DNA from: Phycisphaerales bacterium UBA7800
GTDB lineage: Bacteria > Planctomycetota > Phycisphaerae > Phycisphaerales > Phycisphaeraceae
Length of the DNA: 64,000 nucleotides
Direction: 5' to 3'
Assembly (NCBI GenBank): GCA_002480565.1
Contig: DLCK01000021.1
Span: 1 to 64,000, forward strand
How positions within the stretch are numbered: position 1 is the first letter of the stretch; each line of letters opens with the position of its first letter. The position numbers were made by a program, and so were the translations under genes. Below the pieces are notes generated by a model. That model was not told the DNA's origin. It made no database searches and saw only the letters and a list, made by a program, of their open reading frames with translations. Shown piece by piece: positions 62,532-64,000 of the stretch.

Positions 62532-64000
62532 TTACCGATCTTTGTCACCAAGCGTAATGAAGAACACTGGATCATCTGCCGAGACTGCAAGCACATCATC
62601 ACAGGTGCCGGACTTGAAGATTTCGTGCTTGAAGTTGACCATCTCAAATTTCCGATCCTTTAACCAATCGCCCTGAATATGAACGGCAAGACGTTTAATG
62701 TCGATAGGCAAATGTCCCTTGTCGACGACTGCCTGAACCAGACCTAACCGCCATTTTTTTGTCATGCGGTCAGGCTTGAATTTCAATCCCATGTTCTGAC
62801 TGTTACCCAGCAAAGTGATCAAAATCTGTTTTGACTGATCCAACGGCAAACCGTCTTCAGCGATAATGCTGATGCTGGCAAAGTTTCGATTTATGCCTGT
62901 GACAGTGGTATTTTTAAACACGACCGTCGGCTTGGTGATAAAGCCACAGTACACTTTAGCAGCCGGTGCGTCGATTTTTACAAAGCTCTGATTGTGGTTC
63001 TGCCAATTGAATGTGGTGAATGAACCCATCTGCAGGATGCGTTCGGTGGACTTATCGAGTTTAGGCCAAAGGGTCTGGTGACGTGTGATGTCGTAACTCA
63101 CACGCAGACCTTGCTGCCAACTGCTACGGCGAAGTTCGGTGATATGTTTAAGATCGATGTTCGCCTGCTCCCCACCCTCAAGCAGTGCATCAGCGCCATA
63201 GATTAACGCCAACGGTGCCTCTGCCCGATCCAGCGCACCGGACTTGTACAACGCGCCAGCACTCTTGATTGCAGCGAGTTTGACTTCATCATTCGCCATC
63301 ACCAACCCCGCGTTGGGATAACCACCAGCCATCGGTAATAGTCGATTACCATAGTCTGCATGTTTTTTCAGATCACCATAGGACGTGTAATTATCCCACT
63401 GAAAAAAACACGCTCCATCCCAATCCTGATTGATGCAGTTCAGTGCAATCCGCAAAGGATAGTAAGTTTTAAACGGGTTGGGGCGATGATCGCCCACTTC
63501 GTAAAACAGGTTGGGTTTGCCAGCAACGGTGAACAGATCACCATGACGTTCAAGCATGGGCATCTGATTCAAACGAGAGACAAACGGATAATTCGGATCG
63601 TCTTTGGCAATCTCATTTTGGCGTGTGGCAAAGCCGTAGTTGCCAAAGCAGTAAAAATCACCCATCGACAACGATGCATGCATGGGAATGTTTTCACCTG
63701 CACCGCCTGAGATGTTGATTGGAACCTGTGCGATGCCTTTGCCCAACGCGCGGACGTCCGCGGTGAAGCGTTGGTAATGATCACTGATGCGTGCGTAAAT
63801 GAAGCGGTGAACGTCATGCAGTCGCTTACGAGGCAAGTCGGACTGGATGTTGGCATCGTAATCCGTGGTGGCACCGGCCTCTGTTTTTTCATGAGCATCC
63901 AATGCGACAGGCGCGAATGCGATATTGGCCATGGACAGTGATTCACCCTTTTGGAGTTTGCCCCATGCCTTATGCAGTGCCGCATCGGAGTGGTAGGTGT
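62532..64000 (-). CDS. Glycoside-hydrolase-like protein, 5' end beyond the window (module E)
   Basis: The frame runs from the stop at 62532 through the ATG at 63932 and on to the window edge without a stop (KAWGKLQKGESLSMANIAFA), so at least 489 codons are present and the true start lies beyond base 64000. The visible part includes NLFYEVGDHRPNPFKTYYPL and WDGACFFQWDNYTSYGDL, which look like the second half of a clan-A barrel with a catalytic Glu in YEVGD, followed by a beta-sandwich end domain. Family and substrate are not decided. It converges on the GntR gene. Confidence 0.65.
   Translation of the reverse strand, partial: TYHSDAALHKAWGKLQKGESLSMANIAFAPVALDAHEKTEAGATTDYDANIQSDLPRKRLHDVHRFIYARISDHYQRFTADVRALGKGIAQVPINISGGAGENIPMHASLSMGDFYCFGNYGFATRQNEIAKDDPNYPFVSRLNQMPMLERHGDLFTVAGKPNLFYEVGDHRPNPFKTYYPLRIALNCINQDWDGACFFQWDNYTSYGDLKKHADYGNRLLPMAGGYPNAGLVMANDEVKLAAIKSAGALYKSGALDRAEAPLALIYGADALLEGGEQANIDLKHITELRRSSWQQGLRVSYDITRHQTLWPKLDKSTERILQMGSFTTFNWQNHNQSFVKIDAPAAKVYCGFITKPTVVFKNTTVTGINRNFASISIIAEDGLPLDQSKQILITLLGNSQNMGLKFKPDRMTKKWRLGLVQAVVDKGHLPIDIKRLAVHIQGDWLKDRKFEMVNFKHEIFKSGTCDDVLAVSADDPVFFITLGDKDR

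Overview
The window reads as part of a chromosome from a Planctomycetota bacterium, most likely class Phycisphaerae. I infer this from six prepilin-type genes with a C-terminal His-Xn-Asp-Gly-His tail, scattered complex I genes, very large secreted carbohydrate-active proteins and several families of short intergenic inverted repeats. This is inference from gene content; there is no rRNA here to prove it. I saw no tRNA, rRNA, CRISPR array, insertion sequence or phage gene.

Bases 1-23,400 are mostly household genes: a TM2-domain membrane protein, nuoC with an unknown upstream gene, a D-2-hydroxyacid dehydrogenase, a nucleoside phosphorylase-like protein overlapping nadD, a secreted SGNH esterase, glutamate dehydrogenase, two tandem chemoreceptors, a secreted glycosidase-like protein, a methyltransferase, recJ, a SpoIID-like protein, scpA with a very acidic tail, the Kdo pair kdsD/kdsC, adenylate kinase, nuoA and a short-chain dehydrogenase. 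The gaps between them carry at least five repeat families. One repeat copy supplies the stop codon of recJ.

Bases 23,400-64,000 form a polysaccharide-utilisation region with a repeating design. There are five modules. Each has one sugar-type regulator (three LacI, two GntR with a LacI-like sensor), at least one prepilin-type H-X-DG protein, and one or more large exported enzymes. Module A (23.5-29 kb): clan-A glycosidase, LacI, pseudopilin. Module B (29-38.5 kb): a five-gene operon (pseudopilin, heparinase-type lyase, pseudopilin, mutarotase-like lipoprotein, pectate-lyase-fold protein) divergent from a LacI gene and a pyruvyl-transferase. Module C (38.8-46 kb, lower GC): LacI, pseudopilin, GH74-like propeller, NodB-type deacetylase. 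Module D (46.6-56.4 kb): GntR, pseudopilin, beta-helix protein and a CBM9-bearing giant, divergent from a cytoplasmic GH36 alpha-galactosidase. Module E (56.6-64 kb): pseudopilin and clan-A glycosidase divergent from GntR, next to another glycosidase cut by the window edge.

For four of the five regulators I can point to a matching palindrome placed on or beside a readable promoter, and the palindromes differ between regulators. The fixed one-regulator, one-or-more-pseudopilin, secreted-enzyme grouping, with no SusC/SusD, sulfatase or transporter in the window, is the most interesting signal. It suggests substrate-specific pseudopilins made together with the enzymes they may help to secrete, display or feed.
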